Below, one piece after another: positions 1 through 8,015 of a stretch of DNA of 64,000 nt. Below the pieces are notes generated by a model. It had not been told where the DNA came from. It saw only the letters and a program-made list of their open reading frames with translations, and did no database searches. The position numbers were made by a program, and so were the translations under genes. The DNA is from Roseovarius sp. Pro17 (GTDB lineage Bacteria > Pseudomonadota > Alphaproteobacteria > Rhodobacterales > Rhodobacteraceae): contig NZ_CP141179.1 in assembly GCF_035599575.1 (NCBI RefSeq), forward strand, positions 4,067,001-4,131,000. Reading direction: 5' to 3'. Every line of letters starts with the position of its first letter. The stretch's first letter is position 1.

Positions 1-65
1 AGCAGGTGGTCAGCGCCAGCCTTTTCCACATCGTACCGATGGACCAAAGGCCGATCATGCACTAA

Positions 66-350
66 CTTTCAATCTGGACCACCCGATGGGGGCACTCCAT
101 TATTGTCATCGCCACCGATGACCCCGAAGCAATGTTGATGTCATTCCTTCAATCTACCTATGCGGCTGCGGCCAAGATCGGGAATTGGGACCGCGCCGCA
201 CTGGAGTGTGAGCTTGGCAAACCGGGCGCGCCCCCCGCGCTATACGCAGGAGTAGGAAGGAATGCTTTCAGTTGTACTCAAAGCGCGCATGTTTCTTTGA
301 CATGGGTCTCGAAGAACTCAGAGAATGTTGCCACCCGCAGTGGAAGTTGA
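66..350 (+). pseudogene. C-terminal fragment resembling a DUF5996-family protein
   Basis: The reading frame is open from a stop at 63-65, with no credible start. It contains a stretch around 132-200 (SFLQSTYAAAAKIGNWDRAA) that I recall as the C-terminal signature of DUF5996 proteins. The upstream part does not look like the family, and the stop at 350 lies inside the LysR gene's 3' end, so the native terminus is probably lost. I read it as the tail of a decayed gene left by a rearrangement near position 66-110. The family assignment is from memory of the motif only. Confidence 0.3.
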
Positions 351-1177
351 TTGTAGGGCGGGTAGTATAGCGTCAGCCAGACTTCGGATATCGCCCAGTC
401 AGGCAGAATTTCGATCAACCGCCCCGCGTCCAGATCGCCCGCCACGATAAAGCGCGGCAAAAGCGCGATGCCTTCACCGTTCAGCACCAGTTGCGCCAAA
501 AAATCACCGTTGTTGGCGCTGATGATGCCTTTGGCCTTATGGCTAAGGTGATTTGCCCCTTTGGAAAGCTCCCAAACCTCTTCCTGAGCGTCTGACTGGT
601 AACTGAGGCAGGCAAAGCCCGCGAGGTCTTCAGGTGTCTGCGGGCGGCCCTTGGCGGCGATGTAATCGGGGGGCGCCACCAGAACCCGCGGCACTTTGCA
701 GATTTTGCGCCAGATCGTGGACTTGTCGGTTGGCGGCCCCGAAACCCGGATGGCGAGGTCGTAATCCTCCTCGACGATATCGACGAAGCTGTCCGAGAGG
801 TTGACGGCGACATGCGTCTGCGGATGCAGCGTTGCGAACTGCGACAGGACGGTAGGCAGCACCTTCAACCCCAGCGACATGGGCGCGCTGATGCGGATGC
901 GACCCGCGGTCATGCCCTGTGCTTCGCGCGTTTCCTCCACTGCTTCTGCCAGTCCCTGCGCCAACGGCGTCACCCTTGCGGCATAAAGCGCACCGGCAGA
1001 TGTCAGCGACACCCGCCGCGTCGTGCGCACCAGAAGCTGCAAGCCCAGATTGTCCTCAAGGGCCGCAATGGTCCGCGTGACCGAGGCAGGCGTCATGCCA
1101 AGCTGACGGGCCGCCCCGGCGAAACTTTCCAGTTCGGTCACGGCAAGAAAGACGCGAATAGATTCCAGTTCACCCAT
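278..1177 (-). CDS. LysR family transcriptional regulator
   Basis: The 299-residue product has the standard LysR length and layout. An N-terminal winged helix-turn-helix covers about residues 1-60 (LESIRVFLAVTELESFAGAA, then LGMTPASVTRTIAALEDNLG). A periplasmic-binding-like effector domain follows from about residue 90. The FVDIVEEDYDLAIRVSG stretch is typical of the CrgA/AaeR-type branch. It is divergent from the dioxygenase gene at 1291 with 113 bases between starts, the usual arrangement when a LysR protein controls the neighbouring operon. The downstream genes suggest that a quinone, catechol or related aromatic is the effector, which is inference. I could not pick a convincing T-N11-A site in the intergenic region. 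Confidence 0.92.
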   Translation of the reverse strand: MGELESIRVFLAVTELESFAGAARQLGMTPASVTRTIAALEDNLGLQLLVRTTRRVSLTSAGALYAARVTPLAQGLAEAVEETREAQGMTAGRIRISAPMSLGLKVLPTVLSQFATLHPQTHVAVNLSDSFVDIVEEDYDLAIRVSGPPTDKSTIWRKICKVPRVLVAPPDYIAAKGRPQTPEDLAGFACLSYQSDAQEEVWELSKGANHLSHKAKGIISANNGDFLAQLVLNGEGIALLPRFIVAGDLDAGRLIEILPDWAISEVWLTLYYPPYNQLPLRVATFSEFFETHVKETCAL

Positions 1178-1290
1178 GCCGCTATTATTACGTCAAGCGC
1201 AATGGTGAATGCAAGATTATACCTGTTCTAGTGAATGACCGCGTGCCTTATGTTCGGGATCAAGCAAGATCAGCCACGAAGGAGCCCGTC

Positions 1291-2223
1291 ATGCTCACCC
1301 AGATCAAAGGCCTGCACCATGTCACGTCGATGGCGGCGGATGCGCAGAAAAACAACGATTTCTTCACCAAACTCCTCGGCATGCGCCGGGTAAAGAAGAC
1401 CGTCAACTTCGATGCACCCGATGTCTATCATCTCTATTACGGTGACGAGACCGGCACGCCGGGCTCAGTGATGACCTACTTTCCCTTCCCACATATCGTG
1501 AAGGGTCGACGTGGCACGGGCGAGGTGTCTGAGACTGCGTTTGCCGTTCCAGAAGGCTCGCTCAATTACTGGCGCGACCGCCTTGCTCTTGCGGGGGTCC
1601 GTATCATCGAAGAACTGGTTCAGTTCGACGAAAAGCGCCTGCGCTTTGCCGGGCCTGACGGCGATGGCTTTGCATTGGTCGAGGTTCCGGGGGATCCACG
1701 TGCTCCTTACAACGGCAGTCCGGTCCCAGCGAGCAAGGGCATCCACGGCTTTCGTGGCGTGACCATGCGCCTGCGCGACGGGGCCGCCACGGCCAAGCTT
1801 CTGACGTTTATGGGATACCATGAGGTAGACCGAGAGGGCCCGCTGATCCGTATGGCGATCGAGGGCGGCAATGGTGCCGACGTGATCGACCTTGAGGTCC
1901 GCCCCGATGAAACACAGGCGCGCGAGGGCGCAGGGTCGGTCCATCACGTCGCCTTCGCGGTCGAGAATCGCGCAATGCAGGCTGAGGTCCGCAAGGCACT
2001 GATTGACGCTGGCGCGCACGTCACGCCGGTCATTGATCGCGACTACTTTTGGGCGATCTATTTCCGCACCCCCGGCGGGATTCTGTTCGAGATCGCAACA
2101 AGCGAGCCAGGTTTTGATCGGGACGAGGACGCAGCGCATCTGGGCGAGGCGTTGAAGCTGCCCGAACAGCACGCCCATCTGCGCGCGCGTCTGGAAAAAA
2201 CTCTGCCGGTCATCGCAGGCTAG
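1291..2223 (+). CDS. VOC-family ring-cleaving dioxygenase (MhqO/LinE-like)
   Basis: The 310-residue protein has two vicinal-oxygen-chelate repeats, about residues 5-135 and 150-270. Candidate metal ligands are H10 in the first repeat, H219 (SVHHVAF) and E267 (GGILFEIAT). This fits Fe(II) or Mn(II) extradiol enzymes that cleave hydroquinones or catechols. I chose the ATG at 1291 because GAAGGAG at 1278-1284 lies six bases upstream; an upstream GTG in frame at 1231 has no ribosome site. It is the first gene of a co-oriented set with DoxX and a WrbA-type quinone reductase. That recalls the Bacillus catDE (DoxX plus dioxygenase) and mhq quinone-detoxification genes. The exact substrate is unknown. 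Confidence 0.85.
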   Translation: MLTQIKGLHHVTSMAADAQKNNDFFTKLLGMRRVKKTVNFDAPDVYHLYYGDETGTPGSVMTYFPFPHIVKGRRGTGEVSETAFAVPEGSLNYWRDRLALAGVRIIEELVQFDEKRLRFAGPDGDGFALVEVPGDPRAPYNGSPVPASKGIHGFRGVTMRLRDGAATAKLLTFMGYHEVDREGPLIRMAIEGGNGADVIDLEVRPDETQAREGAGSVHHVAFAVENRAMQAEVRKALIDAGAHVTPVIDRDYFWAIYFRTPGGILFEIATSEPGFDRDEDAAHLGEALKLPEQHAHLRARLEKTLPVIAG

Positions 2224-2291
2224 GCCAAGCAGCCGGACCTACCACCGTCGCGAATACCAATCTTTCCACTGACAAAGAATAGGAAATCAAG

Positions 2292-2693
2292 ATGAACACC
2301 CGTGAACTCGAAACTGTCTGGGCCCCACGTATGCTCAGTGTCTTGCGGATCGTGACTGCACTGATCTTTCTCGCGCACGGATCGCAAAAGCTACTCGGTT
2401 TTCCCGCGTCAGACGGTATGCCTGACCCCTTCACGATGGGATGGATCGCGGGGGTGCTGGAGCTGTTCGGAGGCGCCCTGCTGGTCGCTGGCTTGTTCAC
2501 CCGCCCGGTCGCCTTTGTTCTCTCTGGTCAGATGGCGGTCGCCTACTTCATCGCGCATTTGCCGCAGAGTTTTTTCCCTGCCCTGAACGGCGGGGATGCA
2601 GCGATCCTTTACTGCTTTGTGTTCCTCTATCTCGTCTTCGCTGGTCCAGGTCCTTGGAGTGTCGACGCCACGCGCCGTCAGCGTTCGGCGTAA
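2292..2693 (+). CDS. DoxX family membrane protein
   Basis: The 133-residue protein has four predicted transmembrane stretches: around residues 13-33 (MLSVLRIVTALIFLAHGSQK), 52-72, 77-97 and 105-125. The conserved HGSQKLLG and GxxElxGGxLL motifs of the DoxX/DUF417-like family are present. DoxX proteins are small inner-membrane partners of redox or thiosulfate/quinone enzymes; in Bacillus, CatD of this family pairs with the catechol dioxygenase CatE. Its position 68 bases after a ring-cleavage dioxygenase reproduces that pairing. AGGAAA precedes the start. The role here is inferred from context. Confidence 0.85.
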   Translation: MNTRELETVWAPRMLSVLRIVTALIFLAHGSQKLLGFPASDGMPDPFTMGWIAGVLELFGGALLVAGLFTRPVAFVLSGQMAVAYFIAHLPQSFFPALNGGDAAILYCFVFLYLVFAGPGPWSVDATRRQRSA

Positions 2694-2814
2694 GCAGAGC
2701 GGCTACCTGACACAGAATGTGGCCGGGCGCTGCACAGGCGTCGACCGGCGACGCTCTCGGTAAATCCTCAGCACGAAACCACCATAAATTAACCCAACTG
2801 ACAGGAGAAAGACC

Positions 2815-3417
2815 ATGACCGTCAAACTCGCAATCATCTATTATTCCAGCTACGGCACCAACTACGAGATGGCCACCATCGCGGCCGAGACGGCAAAGGC
2901 CGCAGGTGCAGAAGTGAGGCTGTTGAAAGCGCCTGAGACTGCCCCTGCCGATGTCGTCGCCAGCGTCGATGCCTGGAAAGCGCATGCCGAAAGCACGGCC
3001 GGAATCCCCGAGGCAACCGCCGAAGACATGGAGTGGGCAAACGCCTATTTGATCTCGGCCGGAACCCGCTTTGGCGTGATGGCCAGCCAGATGCGTGCCT
3101 TCATCGATACGCTCGGCGGTGTCTGGTCCAAGGGCGGGCTGGCGAACAAGCCGGTATCGGCGATGACCTCCGCCCAGAATACGCATGGCGGGCAGGAGTC
3201 CACTTTGCTGTCGCTTTATACCACCGTCATGCACTGGGGCGGGTTCGTCGTCGCACCCGGCTATACCGATGAGGTCATCTTCAAAACCGGCGGCAACCCC
3301 TATGGCTATAGCCACACGCAGGGCGCGAAGTTCACCGACGAGGTGAAATTGGCCATCGGCCATCAGGCACGCCGTCTGGTAGAGATCGCGGGAAAGCTGA
3401 GCGGAAGCGATGCCTAA
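2815..3417 (+). CDS. wrbA: NAD(P)H:quinone oxidoreductase, WrbA type
   Basis: The 200-residue flavodoxin-fold protein has the N-terminal FMN phosphate loop ([14 protein letters not shown]), the [20 protein letters not shown] segment and the [18 protein letters not shown] segment characteristic of WrbA. WrbA enzymes are tetrameric FMN proteins that reduce quinones by two electrons and so prevent semiquinone cycling. AGGAG lies nine bases before the ATG. Following a dioxygenase and DoxX, it supports a quinone-stress role for the cluster. The sequence is full length with no anomalies seen. Confidence 0.93.
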   Translation: MTVKLAIIYYSSYGTNYEMATIAAETAKAAGAEVRLLKAPETAPADVVASVDAWKAHAESTAGIPEATAEDMEWANAYLISAGTRFGVMASQMRAFIDTLGGVWSKGGLANKPVSAMTSAQNTHGGQESTLLSLYTTVMHWGGFVVAPGYTDEVIFKTGGNPYGYSHTQGAKFTDEVKLAIGHQARRLVEIAGKLSGSDA

Positions 3418-3660
3418 TGCGCTTTGATCAGGCGTCGCTAACACCGACTTCGAGATCGCCGTCGGTGCGTGACGCCCTAGCGGCCTGAACATCTGAAACG
3501 CCTGCCAGTGACACTACCCGGTAACCGGCAGCGCAAGAAACTTGCAGTCAGAAACATCGTTGCAATCGGAACGAATGTTTCCAGCGGCAAGTTCATTCCT
3601 CAGCGGCTCTCGACCGGGTGGGCCGCGAGGGAAATCCCCAAACCTCCCAAGGAGACTATT

Positions 3661-4452
3661 ATGAACCCCCTGAAGACCATGAAAAAGACCTTTCTCGCCT
3701 TTGCGGCAGGAGCCGCGATGGTCATGCAGCCTGTCGCGTTTACCACCGTTGCGCACGCGCAAGAAGCACCCTCGACGCTTCACCTCGATGGCCTTTCGCG
3801 TACACCAACCGAAGCTGCAAACAATTCGCTGTTTGATCCCAATGACGCGGTTCTTCTGCTGCTTGATCATCAGACGGGCCTGTTCCAGACCGTGAACGAC
3901 ATCGAAATCGCCGAGCTGCGCCGCAATACGGTCGCGCTTGCCAAGATCGCCGAACAGGCGAATATTCCGATCATCTACACCGCGTCCGAGCCTGATGGGT
4001 CCAACGGACCGATCATGGAAGAGCTGCCCGCAGCCATGCCCAGCGCGCAATACGTCGCGCGTCAGGGCGAGGTCAGCTCGTGGGACAATGCCGATTTCGT
4101 TGCCGCTGTCGAAGCAACCGGCCGCAAGACTCTGGTAATCGCGGGTGTCTGGACAAGCGTCTGCGTCGCTTTCCCGGCTTTGCAAGCACATGCCGAAGGT
4201 TATGATGTGTTCGTCGTGATGGATGCGTCGGGTGATGTCAGCAAAATGGCCTCGGATGTGGCGCTTCAGCGAATGGTCGCCGAGGGGATCGTTCCGGTCA
4301 CTACCAACACCATCCTGAGCGAAACGCACCGTACTTGGAACCGTCCGGATGCCGCTGAATGGGGCGCCCTCTATGGCGAGGTTTCGCCGGCGTACCGCGC
4401 AGTGACCGAAAGCTACAACCGCGCGCAAGAAGCCGCGACCAAGGCAGAATAA
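3661..4452 (+). CDS. Exported isochorismatase-family (YcaC-like) hydrolase
   Basis: The 263-residue product starts at the ATG preceded by AAGGAG. The open frame extends upstream to 3508, but only this start gives a clean signal peptide (residues 1-33, ending AHA-Q), which predicts a periplasmic enzyme. The isochorismatase fold follows: catalytic Asp at D69 (VLLLLDHQ) and nucleophilic Cys at C168 (AGVWTSVCVAF). The Lys of the usual Asp-Lys-Cys triad is not obvious; R134/Q135 lie where it is expected, as happens in some YcaC relatives. Cytosolic members of the family hydrolyse amides, so an exported version next to an exported amidohydrolase is noteworthy. The substrate is unknown. Confidence 0.85.
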   Translation: MNPLKTMKKTFLAFAAGAAMVMQPVAFTTVAHAQEAPSTLHLDGLSRTPTEAANNSLFDPNDAVLLLLDHQTGLFQTVNDIEIAELRRNTVALAKIAEQANIPIIYTASEPDGSNGPIMEELPAAMPSAQYVARQGEVSSWDNADFVAAVEATGRKTLVIAGVWTSVCVAFPALQAHAEGYDVFVVMDASGDVSKMASDVALQRMVAEGIVPVTTNTILSETHRTWNRPDAAEWGALYGEVSPAYRAVTESYNRAQEAATKAE

Positions 4453-4492
4453 GGCGCCGGTTATCCCAGCCAATTGCTCACTTGATACCAAG

Positions 4493-4518
4493 GGTGGTCG
4501 CGCCGCGGCGCGGTCACC
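4493..4518 (+). other. GC-rich stem-loop between two exported hydrolase genes
   Basis: A near-perfect inverted repeat (GGTGGTCGCGCC / GGCGCGGTCACC) lies 23 bases before the amidohydrolase start and has no T-run. It is more likely an mRNA-stabilising or processing hairpin than an intrinsic terminator. Confidence 0.4.
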
Positions 4519-4540
4519 TCCACCCGAAAAGGAGGAAACG

Positions 4541-6355
4541 ATGTTAACGTTCAAGAAATTCGCGCCGCAGGTTGCCCTTGCCGCCCTTCTGGCTGGCGCC
4601 CCCGCGCTCGCACAGAACCAGCAACCTGCCGATCTTATCGTCATGAATGCCGGAAAAGTCTTTACCGGAGACCCCGAGCAGGCTGAGGCAACGGCGTTTG
4701 CCGTTCAGGACGGGCTGTTCGTCGAAATCGGTAATGATGCCGATATCGAAACCTTCCGCGGCGACGACACGCAGGTCATCGACGCGGATGGCCGTACGGT
4801 GATCCCCGGCCTCAACGACTCACATTCCCACCAGATCCGGGGCGGGCGTTTCTTCAACCTCGAGACGCGCTGGGACGGCATACGTTCTTTGAAAGCTGCG
4901 CTGGATCTGGTCCGCACCGAAGCCGGCCGCGCCCCTGAGGACGAATGGGTGCGCGTTATCGGCGGGTGGTCGCCCTATCAGTTTGAAGAACGGCGCATGC
5001 CGACCGTCGAGGAGCTGAATGAGGCTGCCCCCGACACACCCGTCTTTGTGCTGTTTCTTTACAGCCAAGGGTTCCTGAACCAAGCCGGAGTAGAGGCGCT
5101 CGGCTATGAACCGGGCATGGAGACGGCCGACGGCAGCCGCGTCGAGTTTCTGGACGGCGGCGGCGCGATTCTGCACGCAGAGCCGAACCCCTCGATCCTT
5201 TATAAGACCATCGGTGCGTTGCCGCAGATGTCCGAAGAGGACCAGATCAACTCAACCAAGCAGTACTACCGCGAGCTTAACCGCCTCGGCCTGACCTCAT
5301 CCGTTGACGCAGGTGGCGGCGGGCATGTATTTCCCAAGGACTACGTCGGCTCGCGCAACATCGCGACCAATGATGGCCTGCCATTGCGGATGAGTTACTA
5401 TCTCTTTGCACAGGAGGCTGGCAAGGAAGCCGAGGACTTTGGCGAATGGATCGCCAATAATGAAGTGGGCGTGAACGAGGACGTCCATCTTGATCATGGC
5501 TATGAATTGGATGGCGCGGGCGAATTTCTGGTCCACAGCGTCGGCGACTGGGAAAATTTCCTGGCCCCGGCTCCGGACCTCGAAGAGCGCAAAGCAAATG
5601 GGCAGGATCCCGAGGGGGACTTGCACAAGGTCGCGACCCAATTGGTAGAAGCCGGATGGCCGCTGCGCCAGCACGCAACCTATGGCGCCAGCATCAAACT
5701 GATCATGGACGTATTTGAGCGTGTGAACGAAGAACAGGGCGGCTTTGCCCCACGATGGGCCATCGACCATGCCGAAACGGTCGAGGATGCCGAACTTGAG
5801 CGCATCAAGGCGCTTGGCGGAGGAATCGCGATTCAGAACCGCATGGCCTTTGCGGGCGAATATTTCGTCGACCGCTACGGGGCCGAGGCAGCATTGGCCG
5901 CACCTCCGGTGCGCAAGATGCTGGACATGGGCATTCCGGTCGGCGCCGGAACCGATGGCACCCGCGTCAGCAGCTACAACCCGTGGGTTTCGCTCTACTG
6001 GCTGGTGTCGGGCAAGACCGTCGGCGGCCTGCAGCTTTGGGACGATGCGAACAAACTTAGCCGTGAAGAGGCCCTGGATATTTTCACCTCCGGCAGTGCG
6101 TGGTTCTCTCAGGAAGAGGATGTGAAAGGCAAGATCGCCGAGGGCATGTATGCCGATTTTGCGATCCTGGCGGGCGACTACTTTTCGGTTCCCGAGGAGG
6201 ACATCAAATCACTGGAAGCGGTACTCACCGTGACGGGTGGCAACATCGTCTATGCCACGGACAGCTTTGCCGAGCATGCTCCCGAAGCTCTTCCCGCGGT
6301 CAGCCCCGAATGGTCGCCTGTAGTGACCTACCAGACTGCGCTCGAAGCGCGCTGA
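4541..6355 (+). CDS. Exported amidohydrolase (amidohydrolase_3, YtcJ-like)
   Basis: The 604-residue protein has a signal peptide (residues 1-25, ending ALAQN) and the amidohydrolase_3 layout. There is an N-terminal composite strand region (ADLIVMNAGKVFTGDPEQ), a metal-binding DSHSH motif near residues 92-96, later His/Asp ligand regions (RQHATYG, AIDHAETV, GAGTDGTRVSSYNPW) and a C-terminal IAEGMYADFAILAGDYF segment. Enzymes of this group are zinc-dependent hydrolases of C-N bonds in diverse small molecules. AAGGAGG lies six bases before the start. It follows the exported isochorismatase-like gene by 88 bases and probably shares its transcript. The substrate is unknown. Confidence 0.85.
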   Translation: MLTFKKFAPQVALAALLAGAPALAQNQQPADLIVMNAGKVFTGDPEQAEATAFAVQDGLFVEIGNDADIETFRGDDTQVIDADGRTVIPGLNDSHSHQIRGGRFFNLETRWDGIRSLKAALDLVRTEAGRAPEDEWVRVIGGWSPYQFEERRMPTVEELNEAAPDTPVFVLFLYSQGFLNQAGVEALGYEPGMETADGSRVEFLDGGGAILHAEPNPSILYKTIGALPQMSEEDQINSTKQYYRELNRLGLTSSVDAGGGGHVFPKDYVGSRNIATNDGLPLRMSYYLFAQEAGKEAEDFGEWIANNEVGVNEDVHLDHGYELDGAGEFLVHSVGDWENFLAPAPDLEERKANGQDPEGDLHKVATQLVEAGWPLRQHATYGASIKLIMDVFERVNEEQGGFAPRWAIDHAETVEDAELERIKALGGGIAIQNRMAFAGEYFVDRYGAEAALAAPPVRKMLDMGIPVGAGTDGTRVSSYNPWVSLYWLVSGKTVGGLQLWDDANKLSREEALDIFTSGSAWFSQEEDVKGKIAEGMYADFAILAGDYFSVPEEDIKSLEAVLTVTGGNIVYATDSFAEHAPEALPAVSPEWSPVVTYQTALEAR

Positions 6356-6495
6356 TATATCGCTGCCGCGTCGATACTGGCGCGGCGGCACTTTGCCGGT
6401 TCATACTCCCCGGTTCAACCCAGCCTTCAGACGTCTGATGAGGGGACTGTTGCGTTGTTGAGCGCTTGGGCAAGTTCAGCGCGTTGTGTTGTTCT

Positions 6496-6795
6496 TCACG
6501 TCGCCGAGCTGAACAGATTACGGACAAAGGCGGTCTCGCCGCGAACGCTTGGCCGCTTGTTTTCAACGTGGCCGTTCTTGATGCTCCTGAACGCCTCGAT
6601 CGCCACGAGCATCACCTTGGCAGAGCGCATGGATCGGAACGACTGCGTTGTCCCGAGTAGCGTTTGAGAGCGGCATGATCGCTCTCGATGCGGTTATTGC
6701 GCCACTTTTGATCGACATGCGCAATGCTGTCGAAATGCGGATCGTAGCGGTGGTTCATATCCTGGATGATCTTACGATAAACTTCGTACTATGTT
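6496..6795 (-). pseudogene. IS6-family transposase, 3' fragment with frameshift
   Basis: Read on the minus strand, the sequence gives RKIIQDMNHRYDPHFDSIAH, then the catalytic-region IESDHAALKR. One base is missing after this (near 6659). The frame then resumes as LLGTTQSFRSMRSAK and continues to a stop at 6496. This is the C-terminal third of an alphaproteobacterial IS6-type DDE transposase, including the final Glu region. The N-terminal part is absent and a stop lies at the upstream edge. It is a dead relic lying between the first gene cluster and the ABC transporter operon. Confidence 0.75.
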
Positions 6796-6959
6796 CGTTC
6801 TTTCAGCCCAAATAGGCCGCTGAGAGCCAATAATGTCGCTTGCGTGCTCAAGATAGTGCGGCGTAGGATCGGTATCCTCGGCGTTCAGATTGAATGTCTC
6901 TACGAGGTGACCGTAGAATAAACAAAAAAAATAGAACAAATCGAACTGGGAGGTTCACT

Positions 6960-8009
6960 ATGAAGAAGCTGATGACAAGGGTATCGATGTCTGCAATCGT
7001 TATTGCATCGCTGACGTCGATGGTATCCGCAGAAGGCGCATTATGGCCGTTCGACGTCGTCAACGCCGCGGACGGCAACGCGGAAATCACGCCCTATACC
7101 GGCCTGGAAAAGGCTGAAAAGCCGTGGCACATCTGCGTTTTGTTTCCCCACATGAAGGATAGCTATTGGGTTGGCGTAAATTATGGCATCGTCGATCAGG
7201 CCCGCACGCTGGGCGTCAAGGCGACGATCTTCGAAGCGGGTGGTTATACAGAAGCGGCCAAGCAGGTGTCACAGTATAACGACTGTCTTGCCCTAGGCGT
7301 CGATGCGATCGTGATCGCCGCGATTTCCGAGGCCGGGCTTGCCAAGAGCATGTCGGAAGGCAAGGAAAAGGGCATCGTTCAGGTTGGCGTGATCAACCCC
7401 ATGAGCGAAGTGGCCGACGCCCGGATATTCGCCAATTATGACGACGCGGCCGAAGCCGGTGCCAAGTTCCTGACGGAGCTGGTGGGCGACACGCCGATGC
7501 GCATGGTGCATTTTCCCGGCCCTCAAGGATCCGGTTGGGCAGAAGCATCCACCGAAGGCGTCGAGCGCGGAATTGAAGGTAGTAGCATCGAACTGCTCGA
7601 GGCCAAGTACGGTGACACCGGCAAAAGCATCCAGCTCCAACTGGTCGAGGATGCCCTGCAGGCCTATGACGATGTGAACATCGTTTACGGCACCGCCGTA
7701 ACCGCCGAAGTTGCAGCACAGGCACTGGAAGAGGCGGGGAACGACGATGCTATTGTCGCTGCCTATTATTCCAACGAAGGCATGGTTGATCTGGTCAGAT
7801 CCGGCGTTGTGACGGCGACCGTGACGGAATCTCCGGTGATGGAGGCCCGCATCGCGATGGACATGGCAGTGCGCATCCTTGAAGGTCAAGACCACCTGTC
7901 CAATCTGCGCCCGTCCATGACCGTGGTGACCAAGGACAATATTGACGGTCTGGACCTCAGCCGTGCGTTCGCGCCAGCGGATTGGGACCCGGTGTATTCG
8001 GTTGAGTAG
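6960..8009 (+). CDS. TorT-like periplasmic substrate-binding protein
   Basis: The start at 6960 is preceded by GGGAGG; 22 more codons are open upstream but lack a ribosome site and would displace the signal peptide. The 349-residue protein has a Sec signal (about 1-22, ending VSA-E). A type I periplasmic-binding fold follows, with the segment KPWHICVLFPHMKDSYWVGV and EAGGYTEAAKQVSQYNDCLA. That pattern matches TorT, the TMAO sensor-binding protein, more than RbsB. It sits seven bases before an RbsA-type ATPase gene and so serves as an importer component rather than a partner of a TorS kinase. TorT relatives bind small N-containing molecules, and the downstream C-N chemistry fits such a ligand. 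Confidence 0.85.
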   Translation: MKKLMTRVSMSAIVIASLTSMVSAEGALWPFDVVNAADGNAEITPYTGLEKAEKPWHICVLFPHMKDSYWVGVNYGIVDQARTLGVKATIFEAGGYTEAAKQVSQYNDCLALGVDAIVIAAISEAGLAKSMSEGKEKGIVQVGVINPMSEVADARIFANYDDAAEAGAKFLTELVGDTPMRMVHFPGPQGSGWAEASTEGVERGIEGSSIELLEAKYGDTGKSIQLQLVEDALQAYDDVNIVYGTAVTAEVAAQALEEAGNDDAIVAAYYSNEGMVDLVRSGVVTATVTESPVMEARIAMDMAVRILEGQDHLSNLRPSMTVVTKDNIDGLDLSRAFAPADWDPVYSVE

Positions 8010-8015
8010 ATTTAC

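Noticed and set aside
2548..3492. 314-codon minus-strand open frame across doxX and wrbA
   Set aside because: It spans two real genes and their spacer; composition is shadow-like.
3514..4644. 376-codon open frame on the minus strand over the isochorismatase-like gene
   Set aside because: It mirrors a well-supported plus-strand gene with signal peptide and catalytic motifs. Its own translation is rich in Arg, Gly and His without any domain.
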